Below, piece after piece: positions 57,495-64,000 of a DNA stretch of 64,000 bases (the stretch's first letter is position 1; the number at the start of each line of letters is the position of its first letter). The notes below the pieces were generated by a model. The model was not told the DNA's origin, ran no database searches, and was given only the letters and a program-made list of their open reading frames with translations. The position numbers and the translations under genes are program-made. The DNA is from Corynebacterium callunae DSM 20147 (lineage in GTDB: Bacteria > Actinomycetota > Actinomycetes > Mycobacteriales > Mycobacteriaceae): contig NC_020506.1 in the NCBI RefSeq assembly GCF_000344785.1, positions 372,001 through 436,000 on the forward strand, given 5' to 3'.

Positions 57495-58301
57495 ATGTCT
57501 GAACTAATTGTGGCCCAAGGTATTGGCCAACAATTTGCCGATATCGCCACCACCGGGCCACTGTTCTTAGGCATTTTGGCAGCAGCACTGGCTGGTCTTG
57601 TTTCTTTTGCCAGCCCCTGCGTGGTGCCATTGGTACCGGGATATATTTCCTATTTGGCAGGCGTTGTTGGTGGGGAAGTGGAATATACCGCTGACGGCAC
57701 CAAGGTGAAGAATAAGCGGCTCGCGGTAGGCGGCGCTGCATTGTTGTTCATTTTGGGCTTTACGGTGGTATTTGTCCTGGCCACGGCTACCGTTTTTGGT
57801 GCGATTAGCGCATTGACCCTGAATGCGGAAACTTTGATGCGCGTGGGTGGTGTAGTCACCATCATCATGGGCATTGTGTTTATGGGATTTATCCCAGGGC
57901 TGCAACGAGATACCCGCATGGCACCAAAACGCTGGACTACTTGGTTGGGCGCACCACTGCTCGGCGGAGTGTTTGCACTGGGCTGGACTCCTTGTTTAGG
58001 GCCAACTCTTGCTGCGATTATTTCGGTTTCGGCGGGTACTGAAGGTATGACTGCAGTGCGTGGTGTGGTGCTGATTATTGGTTATTGCCTGGGTTTGGGA
58101 CTGCCATTTTTGCTTATTGCACTGGGCTCTTCCAAAGCACTGACCGGTGTTAATTGGCTGCGCAAGCATTCTCGCACCATTCAGATTATTGGTGGTGTCC
58201 TGCTGATTTTGGTCGGCGTGGCTTTGTTGTCCGGTTCTTGGGCAATTTTTATCAACTGGGTTCGCCAGTGGACTGTCGAATATGGTGCCACGCTGATTTA
58301 A
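57495..58301 (+). CDS. ccdA: Cytochrome c biogenesis protein CcdA
   Basis: 268 residues, six to seven membrane segments. The two transport cysteines are in SFASPCVVPLVPGY and GWTPCLGPTLAAI, the conserved pair of CcdA/DsbD. It passes reducing power from cytosolic thioredoxin across the membrane to the TlpA-like lipoprotein encoded just upstream. Same operon as resB and ccsA. Confidence 0.94.
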   Translation: MSELIVAQGIGQQFADIATTGPLFLGILAAALAGLVSFASPCVVPLVPGYISYLAGVVGGEVEYTADGTKVKNKRLAVGGAALLFILGFTVVFVLATATVFGAISALTLNAETLMRVGGVVTIIMGIVFMGFIPGLQRDTRMAPKRWTTWLGAPLLGGVFALGWTPCLGPTLAAIISVSAGTEGMTAVRGVVLIIGYCLGLGLPFLLIALGSSKALTGVNWLRKHSRTIQIIGGVLLILVGVALLSGSWAIFINWVRQWTVEYGATLI

Positions 58302-58355
58302 GCAGCACCCCAGTTTTCCCCATCTTTTCAACCTAGGAAGCGAAGCAGCACAACA

Positions 58356-59981
58356 ATGCTAAAAATAGTCAAGGTTTACGCAAAAAAGGCGTGGCACTGG
58401 CTCACCAGTATGCGCACCGCACTGGCGTTGCTGTTTCTTTTGGCGATCGCGGCAATTCCGGGAGCTTTGCTACCGCAGCGTTCGCTAAATGAATCAAATG
58501 TCACCGAGTACTTGGCCAATAATGGCAAGCTCGCCGAGATTTACGATAAATTGCAGCTCTTCGACGTATTCTCTTCGTCGTGGTTTACCGCTATTTATAT
58601 GCTGCTTCTCATCTCCTTGGTCGGCTGTATCTTGCCACGAAGCTGGGATCACTACAAAGCCATGCGCGCACCCGTGGTGCGGGCGCCGCGCAACCTGACT
58701 CGCCTTAACCACCACGGTGAGGGGGTCGTCGATAAGCCCGCTGAGGAAGTTAAAAAAGACGCGCTGAAACTTCTCAAAGGCTGGAAGATTACCGAGTATT
58801 CTGCTGCCGAGGACCGCGCTGGTGTGGCTTCAATTGCGGCGGAAAAAGGATATATTCGCGAGTTTTTCAACCTGGTATTCCACTTGGGAATTGTGGGCGT
58901 GATTCTTTCCGCAGGTCTGGGCCGACTTTTTTATTATGAGGGCCAGGTAATCGTGGTTACCGATGGTGAGCAAAATTCCACCTTCTGTAATACGGCAACC
59001 GCCAACTATGACTCTTTCCGTGCGGGTGCAAATTTTGATGGCACTGGTTTGAATACTTTTTGTTTTGAAGCTCATGATTTCTCGGCTGATTATTTGTCTA
59101 ATGGTCAGGCTGAGATGTTCCGCTCTAATATTTCTTATGCAGTGGGCGATGACATCCAAAATGATCCAGAGACCTGGGAAGATTATGAGCTGCGTGTGAA
59201 CCACCCGCTGCGCGTTGCAGGCGATCGTGTTTACTTGCAAGGCCACGGCTTTGCGCCAACTTTTACTGTGACCTGGCCAAATGGTGAGACCCGTACTCAA
59301 ACTGTGCAGTGGCGCCCCGATGATCCAACCTTCTTCCTGTCATCTGGTGTGATGCGTTTTGATCCTCCCGCCGGCATGTACCCGGATCTTTATGAACGCC
59401 GCCAAAACCAGCTGGCTATTCAGGGTCTTTTTGCTCCTACCGCGCAATGGGAGGGCGACAATAATGAATTGCTTACCTCTTCTTATCCAGCGATGACGGA
59501 TCCTGCCGTAGCTATTGATATTTACCGCGGTGACAACGGCCTGGATACCGGTATTGGGCAGTCGCTATTTAGCCTGGATTCTTCCCTGATGCACAGCGGT
59601 GTTTTGCAAAAGATTGAGCGCGTAAACCTGCAGGTTGGTGATACCGTCACTCTCGACGATGGCACCACTGTTTCCTTCGATGGCGCTTCTGAATTTGCCA
59701 ACTACCAGGTCAGCCATGACCCATCTCAAAACTGGGTGCTGGTTACCGTGGTGACCGCGCTGGTCTCCCTGGTTGGCTCCCTGGTTGTACGTCGTCGTCG
59801 TATCTGGGTGCGCCTGTACCCACAAGAAGATGGCACCACTCGCGTAGAAACCGGTGGTATTGCCCGAACTGACCGCGCTGGTTGGGGTGGAGAGTATGAG
59901 AAGTTCCACCGCCAGCTGCTGGGGTTGGAAGAAGAAGATGAAGACGAAGAGTACTTCGTCGACAATGACCGGGATTCCTAA
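58356..59981 (+). CDS. resB: ResB/Ccs1-like cytochrome c biogenesis protein
   Basis: 541 residues. System II synthetase component. Hydrophobic segments near 14-38 (TSMRTALALLFLLAIAAIPG), 76-95, 172-192 and 455-475 flank a large extracytoplasmic domain (about 200-450), as in ResB. LRRQ-like and IREFFNLVFHLGIVG hold a conserved His. The C-terminus is acidic (LEEEDEDEEYF). It binds apocytochrome and presents it for haem attachment with CcsA. 55 bp after ccdA, 115 bp before ccsA. Confidence 0.92.
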   Translation: MLKIVKVYAKKAWHWLTSMRTALALLFLLAIAAIPGALLPQRSLNESNVTEYLANNGKLAEIYDKLQLFDVFSSSWFTAIYMLLLISLVGCILPRSWDHYKAMRAPVVRAPRNLTRLNHHGEGVVDKPAEEVKKDALKLLKGWKITEYSAAEDRAGVASIAAEKGYIREFFNLVFHLGIVGVILSAGLGRLFYYEGQVIVVTDGEQNSTFCNTATANYDSFRAGANFDGTGLNTFCFEAHDFSADYLSNGQAEMFRSNISYAVGDDIQNDPETWEDYELRVNHPLRVAGDRVYLQGHGFAPTFTVTWPNGETRTQTVQWRPDDPTFFLSSGVMRFDPPAGMYPDLYERRQNQLAIQGLFAPTAQWEGDNNELLTSSYPAMTDPAVAIDIYRGDNGLDTGIGQSLFSLDSSLMHSGVLQKIERVNLQVGDTVTLDDGTTVSFDGASEFANYQVSHDPSQNWVLVTVVTALVSLVGSLVVRRRRIWVRLYPQEDGTTRVETGGIARTDRAGWGGEYEKFHRQLLGLEEEDEDEEYFVDNDRDS

Positions 59982-60095
59982 AATCCCAGTGAGCTAGCCC
60001 ACCAGATCCGTTTTGACATTAGTTTCTTAAATTCAAAGCGGGTAGGGTGACACACAATCCAAATAATTCGCAAAAGAATAAGGGTGGATGAATCC

Positions 60096-61103
60096 ATGTT
60101 GCCCGTCAACCAAACGTATGCGCAATTCTCCGATACCGCGTTTGCTTCGGCTTTTATCATCTATGCACTGGCGCTAATCCTGTCGCTTGTTTATTACGTC
60201 AAACAACAGAGCATCATCGATGCTCACCGCGAGGCAGTACGTCAGCGCGAGCTAGTTAATGCCGGCGGAGTCAGCGATTCCGCTGACCCAACCGAGAGTG
60301 CCTCCACGCTTATCGACGAAGAGACTCTCGCAGCACGTGAAGAATCCGCCCGCAGATTAGCCAATATGACCCAGTCACTCATGTGGCTTGGTGTGCTGGT
60401 TCATCTCGCCTCTGTGGTGATGCGTGCGCTTTCTGCCAGCCGTTTCCCCTTCGGCAATCTTTATGAATACATCCTCATGGTGACCCTCTTCGCCATGTTG
60501 GCAGCTACCTTCGTGCTGCAGCGTCCACAATTCCGCGTTATGTGGCCTTGGGTTATCACTCCAATGCTGGCACTGCTCTTTTATGGTGGTACCGAACTTT
60601 ATGCAGACTCCGCACCTGTTGTGCCAGCCCTGCAGTCTTTCTGGTTCCCAATCCACGTTTCCACTGTTTCTGTCGGCGCTTCCATTGGCATTGTCTCCGG
60701 TATTGCTTCACTGCTTTACCTCTTGCGTATGTGGCAGCCAAAGGGCAATGAAAAGGGCTTCTTCGGTGCTGTAGCTAAACCGCTACCATCTGCCAAGGCC
60801 TTGGATAACCTGGCTTATAAGTCTGCTATCTGGACCGTGCCAATCTTCGGTCTGGGTGTTATCTTGGGTGCGATTTGGGCTGAAGCTGCATGGGGCCGTT
60901 TCTGGGGCTGGGATCCAAAGGAAACTGTTGCCTTTATTACCTGGATTCTTTACGCCGGTTACCTGCATGCTCGTGCAACCGCTGGTTGGCGCGATACCAA
61001 GGCTGCTTGGATTAACATCCTGGCCCTGGCAACTATGATTTTTAACCTCTTCTTTATCAACATGGTTGTGTCCGGCCTGCACTCTTATGCTGGCTTGAAC
61101 TAA
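60096..61103 (+). CDS. ccsA: CcsA/ResC haem lyase component (cytochrome c synthase)
   Basis: 335 residues, eight or more membrane segments. The haem-handling WWD domain is WGRFWGWDPKETVAF (about 265-279). External and cytoplasmic-facing histidines flank it (VHLASVV, IHVSTVS, LHARA, LHSYAGLN). Together with ResB it forms the system II holocytochrome c synthase. ATG at 60096 has AAGGGTGG before it; the frame from the GTG at 60084 would use that same site. Confidence 0.93.
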   Translation: MLPVNQTYAQFSDTAFASAFIIYALALILSLVYYVKQQSIIDAHREAVRQRELVNAGGVSDSADPTESASTLIDEETLAAREESARRLANMTQSLMWLGVLVHLASVVMRALSASRFPFGNLYEYILMVTLFAMLAATFVLQRPQFRVMWPWVITPMLALLFYGGTELYADSAPVVPALQSFWFPIHVSTVSVGASIGIVSGIASLLYLLRMWQPKGNEKGFFGAVAKPLPSAKALDNLAYKSAIWTVPIFGLGVILGAIWAEAAWGRFWGWDPKETVAFITWILYAGYLHARATAGWRDTKAAWINILALATMIFNLFFINMVVSGLHSYAGLN

Positions 61104-61113
61104 GCATTAAATC

Positions 61114-61162
61114 AGCAAAGAGCCGGTACTTGTATAAAACAAGTACCGGCTCTTTGCTATTT
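61114..61162. terminator. Bidirectional terminator between ccsA and arsR-like gene
   Basis: AGCAAAGAGCCGGTACTTGT pairs perfectly with its complement at 61139-61158, then ATTTT. It serves both convergent genes. Confidence 0.92.
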
Positions 61163-61163
61163 T

Positions 61164-61544
61164 CTATTCCACAGTCGTTGCAGCGTCTGAAGTTTCAAAA
61201 ATCTGCGAAACCAAATGTGCGTTTTCGCTATGAATGCTGAAATACGCCCATTTCCCGCATTGTTTGCGAGTGACCAAATTAGCTGCCAGCAGCTTTTTCA
61301 TATGGTGTGTCACTGTAGGGGCAGAGATGTTAAGCGTATTGGCCAAAAGATTGGCGCTGACCTTGGAATGGGTGGAAGTGGCTATGAGGTAAAGAATCTC
61401 TAAACGGGTGCAATCTCCGAGTGCCTTATAAAACTTACTGGCTTCTGCTGCTATTTCTGCAACTTCATGAGGCACAGCATCAAAACCTACTTCCGGGTGG
61501 GGAAGTGGAGAAGCGGCCGTCGGAAATGAAGTGGCAGAGGTCAT
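61164..61544 (-). CDS. ArsR-family winged-helix regulator
   Basis: About 126 residues from the ATG at 61544; the frame extends to 61568 with TTG. Winged helix: KALGDCTRLEILYLIATS, then LANTLNISAPTVTHHMKKLL (recognition helix) and wing NLVTRKQCGKWAYFSI. The usual ELCVCDL metal site of ArsR/SmtB is absent, so it may sense something else or use other ligands. A DtxR-like box overlaps its promoter (61556-61574), suggesting iron control. Convergent with ccsA. Confidence 0.85.
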   Translation of the reverse strand: MTSATSFPTAASPLPHPEVGFDAVPHEVAEIAAEASKFYKALGDCTRLEILYLIATSTHSKVSANLLANTLNISAPTVTHHMKKLLAANLVTRKQCGKWAYFSIHSENAHLVSQIFETSDAATTVE

Positions 61545-61555
61545 TTCTCCAATAT

Positions 61556-61574
61556 ATAGGTTTGGCAAGCCTAA
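61556..61574. promoter_or_regulatory. Candidate DtxR iron box at arsR-like promoter
   Basis: ATAGGTTTGGCAAGCCTAA matches the DtxR consensus TTAGGTTAGGCTAACCTAA at 15 of 19 positions and lies 12 bp upstream of the start at 61544, over the likely -10 (TATATT on the minus strand). Confidence 0.6.
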
Positions 61575-61599
61575 GTGAACATATTGGGGAAGATTGCGC

Positions 61600-61632
61600 T
61601 AAAAAACCACCCGCTTTAAAAAGCGAGTGGTT
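61600..61632 (-). terminator. Terminator of the coiled-coil membrane protein gene
   Basis: On the minus strand AACCACTCGCTTT pairs with AAAGCGGGTGGTT (one mismatch) and runs into TTTTTT. Confidence 0.78.
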
Positions 61633-61644
61633 GGGAAAAATCTT

Positions 61645-61977
61645 TTAAGCAGTGGGGTCTGCTGGCTTATCCTTATCCTGATCATCCTCAGGTTTCTGGG
61701 GCTCAACTGGTTTTTCTGGAGTGGCGTAACGCTCACGGGCTCGTTTGAGGCGTTCTTCCTCTTCCTTCTGAGCCGCTTCCTCCGCACGACGCTGTTTAAA
61801 GCGCTTCTTTTCAATCGTCCACAAGAAGTCCTCATCATCGTCGGGGCCTTTGACCTGTCGAGGCGCCTGGGCAGCATTATTTTTTCCGGCTCGGCTCTTC
61901 CAGGTGGATGGTTTAAAAGCCATCCACAAAAGTACTACGGCTGCGATGATCAAAATAAGTAGCAAGAGTCTACCCAT
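61645..61977 (-). CDS. Single-pass membrane protein with charged coiled-coil tail
   Basis: 110 residues. Residues 3-20 are a membrane helix (RLLLLILIIAAVVLLWMAF), followed by a cytoplasmic charged region with a predicted coiled coil (KKRFKQRRAEEAAQKEEEE) and an acidic, Pro-rich end. GAGAAAG lies before the ATG. No family function known; typical of small corynebacterial envelope-associated proteins. Monocistronic. Confidence 0.72.
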   Translation of the reverse strand: MGRLLLLILIIAAVVLLWMAFKPSTWKSRAGKNNAAQAPRQVKGPDDDEDFLWTIEKKRFKQRRAEEAAQKEEEERLKRARERYATPEKPVEPQKPEDDQDKDKPADPTA

Positions 61978-62067
61978 TGTCTTTCTCCTCTATTTATCCT
62001 CTGTTCTTACCTTACGGAAAGTGCGCGCATTGTTTAATAAAGATGACGATTGAGTAGGGTTGAAGGG

Positions 62068-62388
62068 GTGAGTGAGTCGAATTCCCAACACCCCCCGGAG
62101 CTAAACCCTCAGGTACGGGCTGCCGCACGTAAAAATGTCCTCATCTATGGTCTTGCAAGACTGGGACTTTTTATTGTCCTAACAGCTGTTATTCATGGTC
62201 TGGCGCTGCTTATTAGTGCACCAGTGCCGTTGGTGATGTCTGCGCTGCTGGCTTTGATTGTGGCATTCCCACTGTCCATGCTGGTTTTTAATAAATTGCG
62301 CGTTAATGCCACTCAAGCAGTAGCAACCTGGGATGCCCAACGCAAAGCCCATAAGAAGTGGGTTCGTGATGAGCTTGCAGACCGCTAA
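62068..62388 (+). CDS. DUF4229 family membrane protein
   Basis: 106 residues. Two membrane segments (YGLARLGLFIVLTAVIHGLAL and VMSALLALIVAFPLSMLVF) and a basic C-terminus (AQRKAHKKWVRDELADR) fit DUF4229. The GTG at 62068 is chosen: a TAGGGT at 62055 lies seven bases before it, pointing to a leaderless transcript. A TTG at 62050 is possible. It converges on menA with three bases between the stops. Confidence 0.7.
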   Translation: MSESNSQHPPELNPQVRAAARKNVLIYGLARLGLFIVLTAVIHGLALLISAPVPLVMSALLALIVAFPLSMLVFNKLRVNATQAVATWDAQRKAHKKWVRDELADR

Positions 62389-62391
62389 AAA

Positions 62392-63303
62392 CTACAGATT
62401 TAAGGCTTGAGAAACAGCCAGTGCGACACCACTTAACACTGCCCAAATTGCCATAGCGCGCCCGGTTGCACCAATAACTGGAATAAGGTCCTTGCCGGTT
62501 GCCTTATTCAGGATTGGTTTAGCTGCGCGTAATGCCAAAGGCAGTGCAACCCAGGCAATAAGCACTGGCCAAGCAGCTACAGCCATTAGTAGCGACATGA
62601 TAAAGGGCATGGAGACCAGTGCGACAAATAGCTTGCGGGCTCCAGCATCTCCCAAGCGCACTGCGAGGGTGATTTTTCCAGCTTCAGCATCGGTGGGGAT
62701 ATCGCGAATATTATTGGCCAGGTTCACACCGGCCGACATGGATCCCACACCGACGGCAGCTGCTAGTCCGATCCAGCTAACAAAGCCAGCTTGGGTGAAT
62801 TGCGTTCCCAAAACGGCGACCAAACCAAAGAAGATGAAGACGGCGATCTCGCCAAATCCGCGGTAGCCATAGGGGTTTTTGCCACCGGTATAAAACCAGG
62901 CCCCCAAAACGCAGAGCACGCCGATTAAAATGAGCCACCAAGCACTGGTCAAACTCAACGCAGTACCAGCTACTCCGGCAACACCAAAGGAAATAAACGC
63001 AGCATTTTTTACCTGCTGAGGTTTTGCAAGCCCAGAACCGGTAAGTCGCAGCGGGCCGGTGCGGTCCTCATCAGTACCCCGGATACCGTCGGAATAATCA
63101 TTGGCATAGTTGACGCCGATGATTAAAGCCCAGGCAACTACCAATGCGAGCAGCGCTTTCCACCACACAAAACCATCGTGGAAGGCGGCTGCGCCCGAAC
63201 CTGCGATAACAGGTGCAAAGGCATTAGCCCAGGTATGCGGGCGGGCGCCTTGGAACCAATCGGAGGCGGTTGCTGTGGATTTCTGGGGAGCAGATTGAGA
63301 CAT
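62392..63303 (-). CDS. menA: 1,4-dihydroxy-2-naphthoate polyprenyltransferase
   Basis: 303 residues, UbiA family, eight to nine membrane segments. Attaches the polyprenyl chain to DHNA, making demethylmenaquinone, the electron carrier that SDH reduces. The aspartate-rich motifs are NYANDYSDGIRGTDEDRTGP and LANNIRDIPTDAEAGK. The N-terminus has ARPHTWANAFAPVIAGSG, typical of MenA. Same relative position, after the ccs cluster, in C. glutamicum. Confidence 0.93.
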   Translation of the reverse strand: MSQSAPQKSTATASDWFQGARPHTWANAFAPVIAGSGAAAFHDGFVWWKALLALVVAWALIIGVNYANDYSDGIRGTDEDRTGPLRLTGSGLAKPQQVKNAAFISFGVAGVAGTALSLTSAWWLILIGVLCVLGAWFYTGGKNPYGYRGFGEIAVFIFFGLVAVLGTQFTQAGFVSWIGLAAAVGVGSMSAGVNLANNIRDIPTDAEAGKITLAVRLGDAGARKLFVALVSMPFIMSLLMAVAAWPVLIAWVALPLALRAAKPILNKATGKDLIPVIGATGRAMAIWAVLSGVALAVSQALNL

Positions 63304-63498
63304 ACCTTCTATCTTCCCTCATTGTTGCTCAGCGGTGAAAAATATCGTGGCAGTGGTGAAAAAATTAGTACCAGCCAGCGAAGGTGACCAAAACCGCAGC
63401 CCGGCGCAGGCGCTGAAACAGGGCGTCCAAGCCACTTCCGGCTATTGTGTGAGGAGGTCTTAAATTAGGAAACGCACGAGGAGGAGTCGCAGAAGTTT

Positions 63499-64000
63499 AT
63501 GTGGATTGGTTATGCGGTTCGACAAATTGCCAGTATCTTCCTCACCCTGCTGCGTATGCTGCCCCTTTCCTTGCGTAATAAATTTGCTAAAGGGAAAATC
63601 CCACAGCAGGGACCAGTGGTTATTTCTCTTACCACCCACGGCAAACGCATAAACCAGGTGCATTTCACGATCGAATCCATCGCGCGCGGTTATCATAAAG
63701 CGCCCATTGTGTTGTGGCTGGATAAGCAGGATTTTGAAAGTGAATGGCCCGCCACCCTCAAAAGATTGGTGGATCGTGGCCTCCAGGTGCGCTGTAGTGA
63801 TGGCTTTTATGGGCCACATACCAAATATTGGAATCAATTCCGCCTGGTCAAAGGCACCGGTGTGCGCGTGGCCACCGTTGATGATGACATGATTTACCCG
63901 GAGTGGTTCCTGCAACGTTTGCTGTTTATCGGCGACCTCCGCAATGACGCGGTAGTTGCCTACCGGGCGCACAGAATTGAGCTTCGCGACGAAAAGATGC
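63499..64000 (+). CDS. Glycosyltransferase-like protein (3' end outside window)
   Basis: The reading frame opens at ATG 63499 and has no stop before the window end (167 residues visible). After an N-terminal hydrophobic stretch (QIASIFLTLLRMLPL) come VISLTTHGKRI, APIVLWLDKQDF, YGPHTKYWNQFRL and VATVDDDMIYPEWFLQRL. The DDD triplet after a hydrophobic strand is the metal-binding DxD of GT-A fold glycosyltransferases, so this is probably a sugar transferase for envelope or capsular polysaccharide. GAGGAG lies upstream. Confidence 0.7.
   Translation, partial: MWIGYAVRQIASIFLTLLRMLPLSLRNKFAKGKIPQQGPVVISLTTHGKRINQVHFTIESIARGYHKAPIVLWLDKQDFESEWPATLKRLVDRGLQVRCSDGFYGPHTKYWNQFRLVKGTGVRVATVDDDMIYPEWFLQRLLFIGDLRNDAVVAYRAHRIELRDEKM

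Overview
The window is a chromosomal segment of a Corynebacterium close to the C. glutamicum group. The evidence is gene order: ramB-sdhCAB, purU/deoC, the csoR-copA pair, murB-fadD-mshA-gpmA-senX3-regX3, ppx-proC, the bS22 mini-gene, hemACDBEYL and the ccs cytochrome c cluster with menA follow the C. glutamicum layout. The senX3-to-hemB stretch also matches the order around Rv0490-Rv0512 in mycobacteria. No rRNA, tRNA, insertion sequence or CRISPR array was seen.

Layout. 1-931: the 3' end of an AT-rich polymorphic-toxin-like gene with a nuclease-like tip. 1001-6819: the acetate/TCA regulator RamB divergent from succinate dehydrogenase sdhCAB, with candidate GlxR, DtxR, RamA and RamB sites between them. 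7056-10452: a winged-helix protein, a DUF445 membrane protein and small proteins. 10637-14582: a TetR regulator and two tandem DHA2-type MFS exporters. 14632-20209: purU, deoC, copper-responsive csoR-copA with a clear operator, and an LmeA-like lipid-binding protein. 20625-29605: a methyltransferase, a DUF2505 protein, murB, a DUF1801 protein, fadD, mshA (mycothiol), gpmA and the senX3-regX3 phosphate two-component system. 29882-35408: an endonuclease-fold protein, an FtsX-like permease without an ATPase partner, an Rv0495c-like protein and ppx. 35434-39487: a membrane protein, proC, a BldC-like regulator, bS22, a SerB1-type phosphatase and a glutaredoxin-like protein. 39573-56243: heme biosynthesis (hemA, hemC, hemD fusion, hemB, hemE, hemY, hemL), interrupted by four genes including aroQ, and carrying a P-type ATPase homologue whose catalytic motifs are all altered. 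56256-61103: phosphatase, TlpA-like lipoprotein, CcdA, ResB and CcsA for system II cytochrome c maturation. 61164-64000: an ArsR regulator with a candidate iron box, small membrane proteins, menA and the start of a glycosyltransferase.

Functionally the window is dominated by respiration: succinate oxidation into menaquinone (sdh, menA), heme synthesis by the coproporphyrin branch (hemY type), and haem attachment to c-type cytochromes. These genes are plausibly tied to carbon, iron and phosphate regulators encoded or bound here.

The main unexplained items are: a 132-bp four-armed palindromic intergenic repeat with exactly conserved spacing at three loci; a P-type pseudo-ATPase inside the hem cluster; an 11-mer (CGTCGAAAAGC) found ten times, three of them directly after stop codons in the same sense; a terminator nested in a long hairpin just upstream of hemD; and the orphan toxin tail next to ramB. 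All identifications come from reading motifs and gene order; no database search was run.
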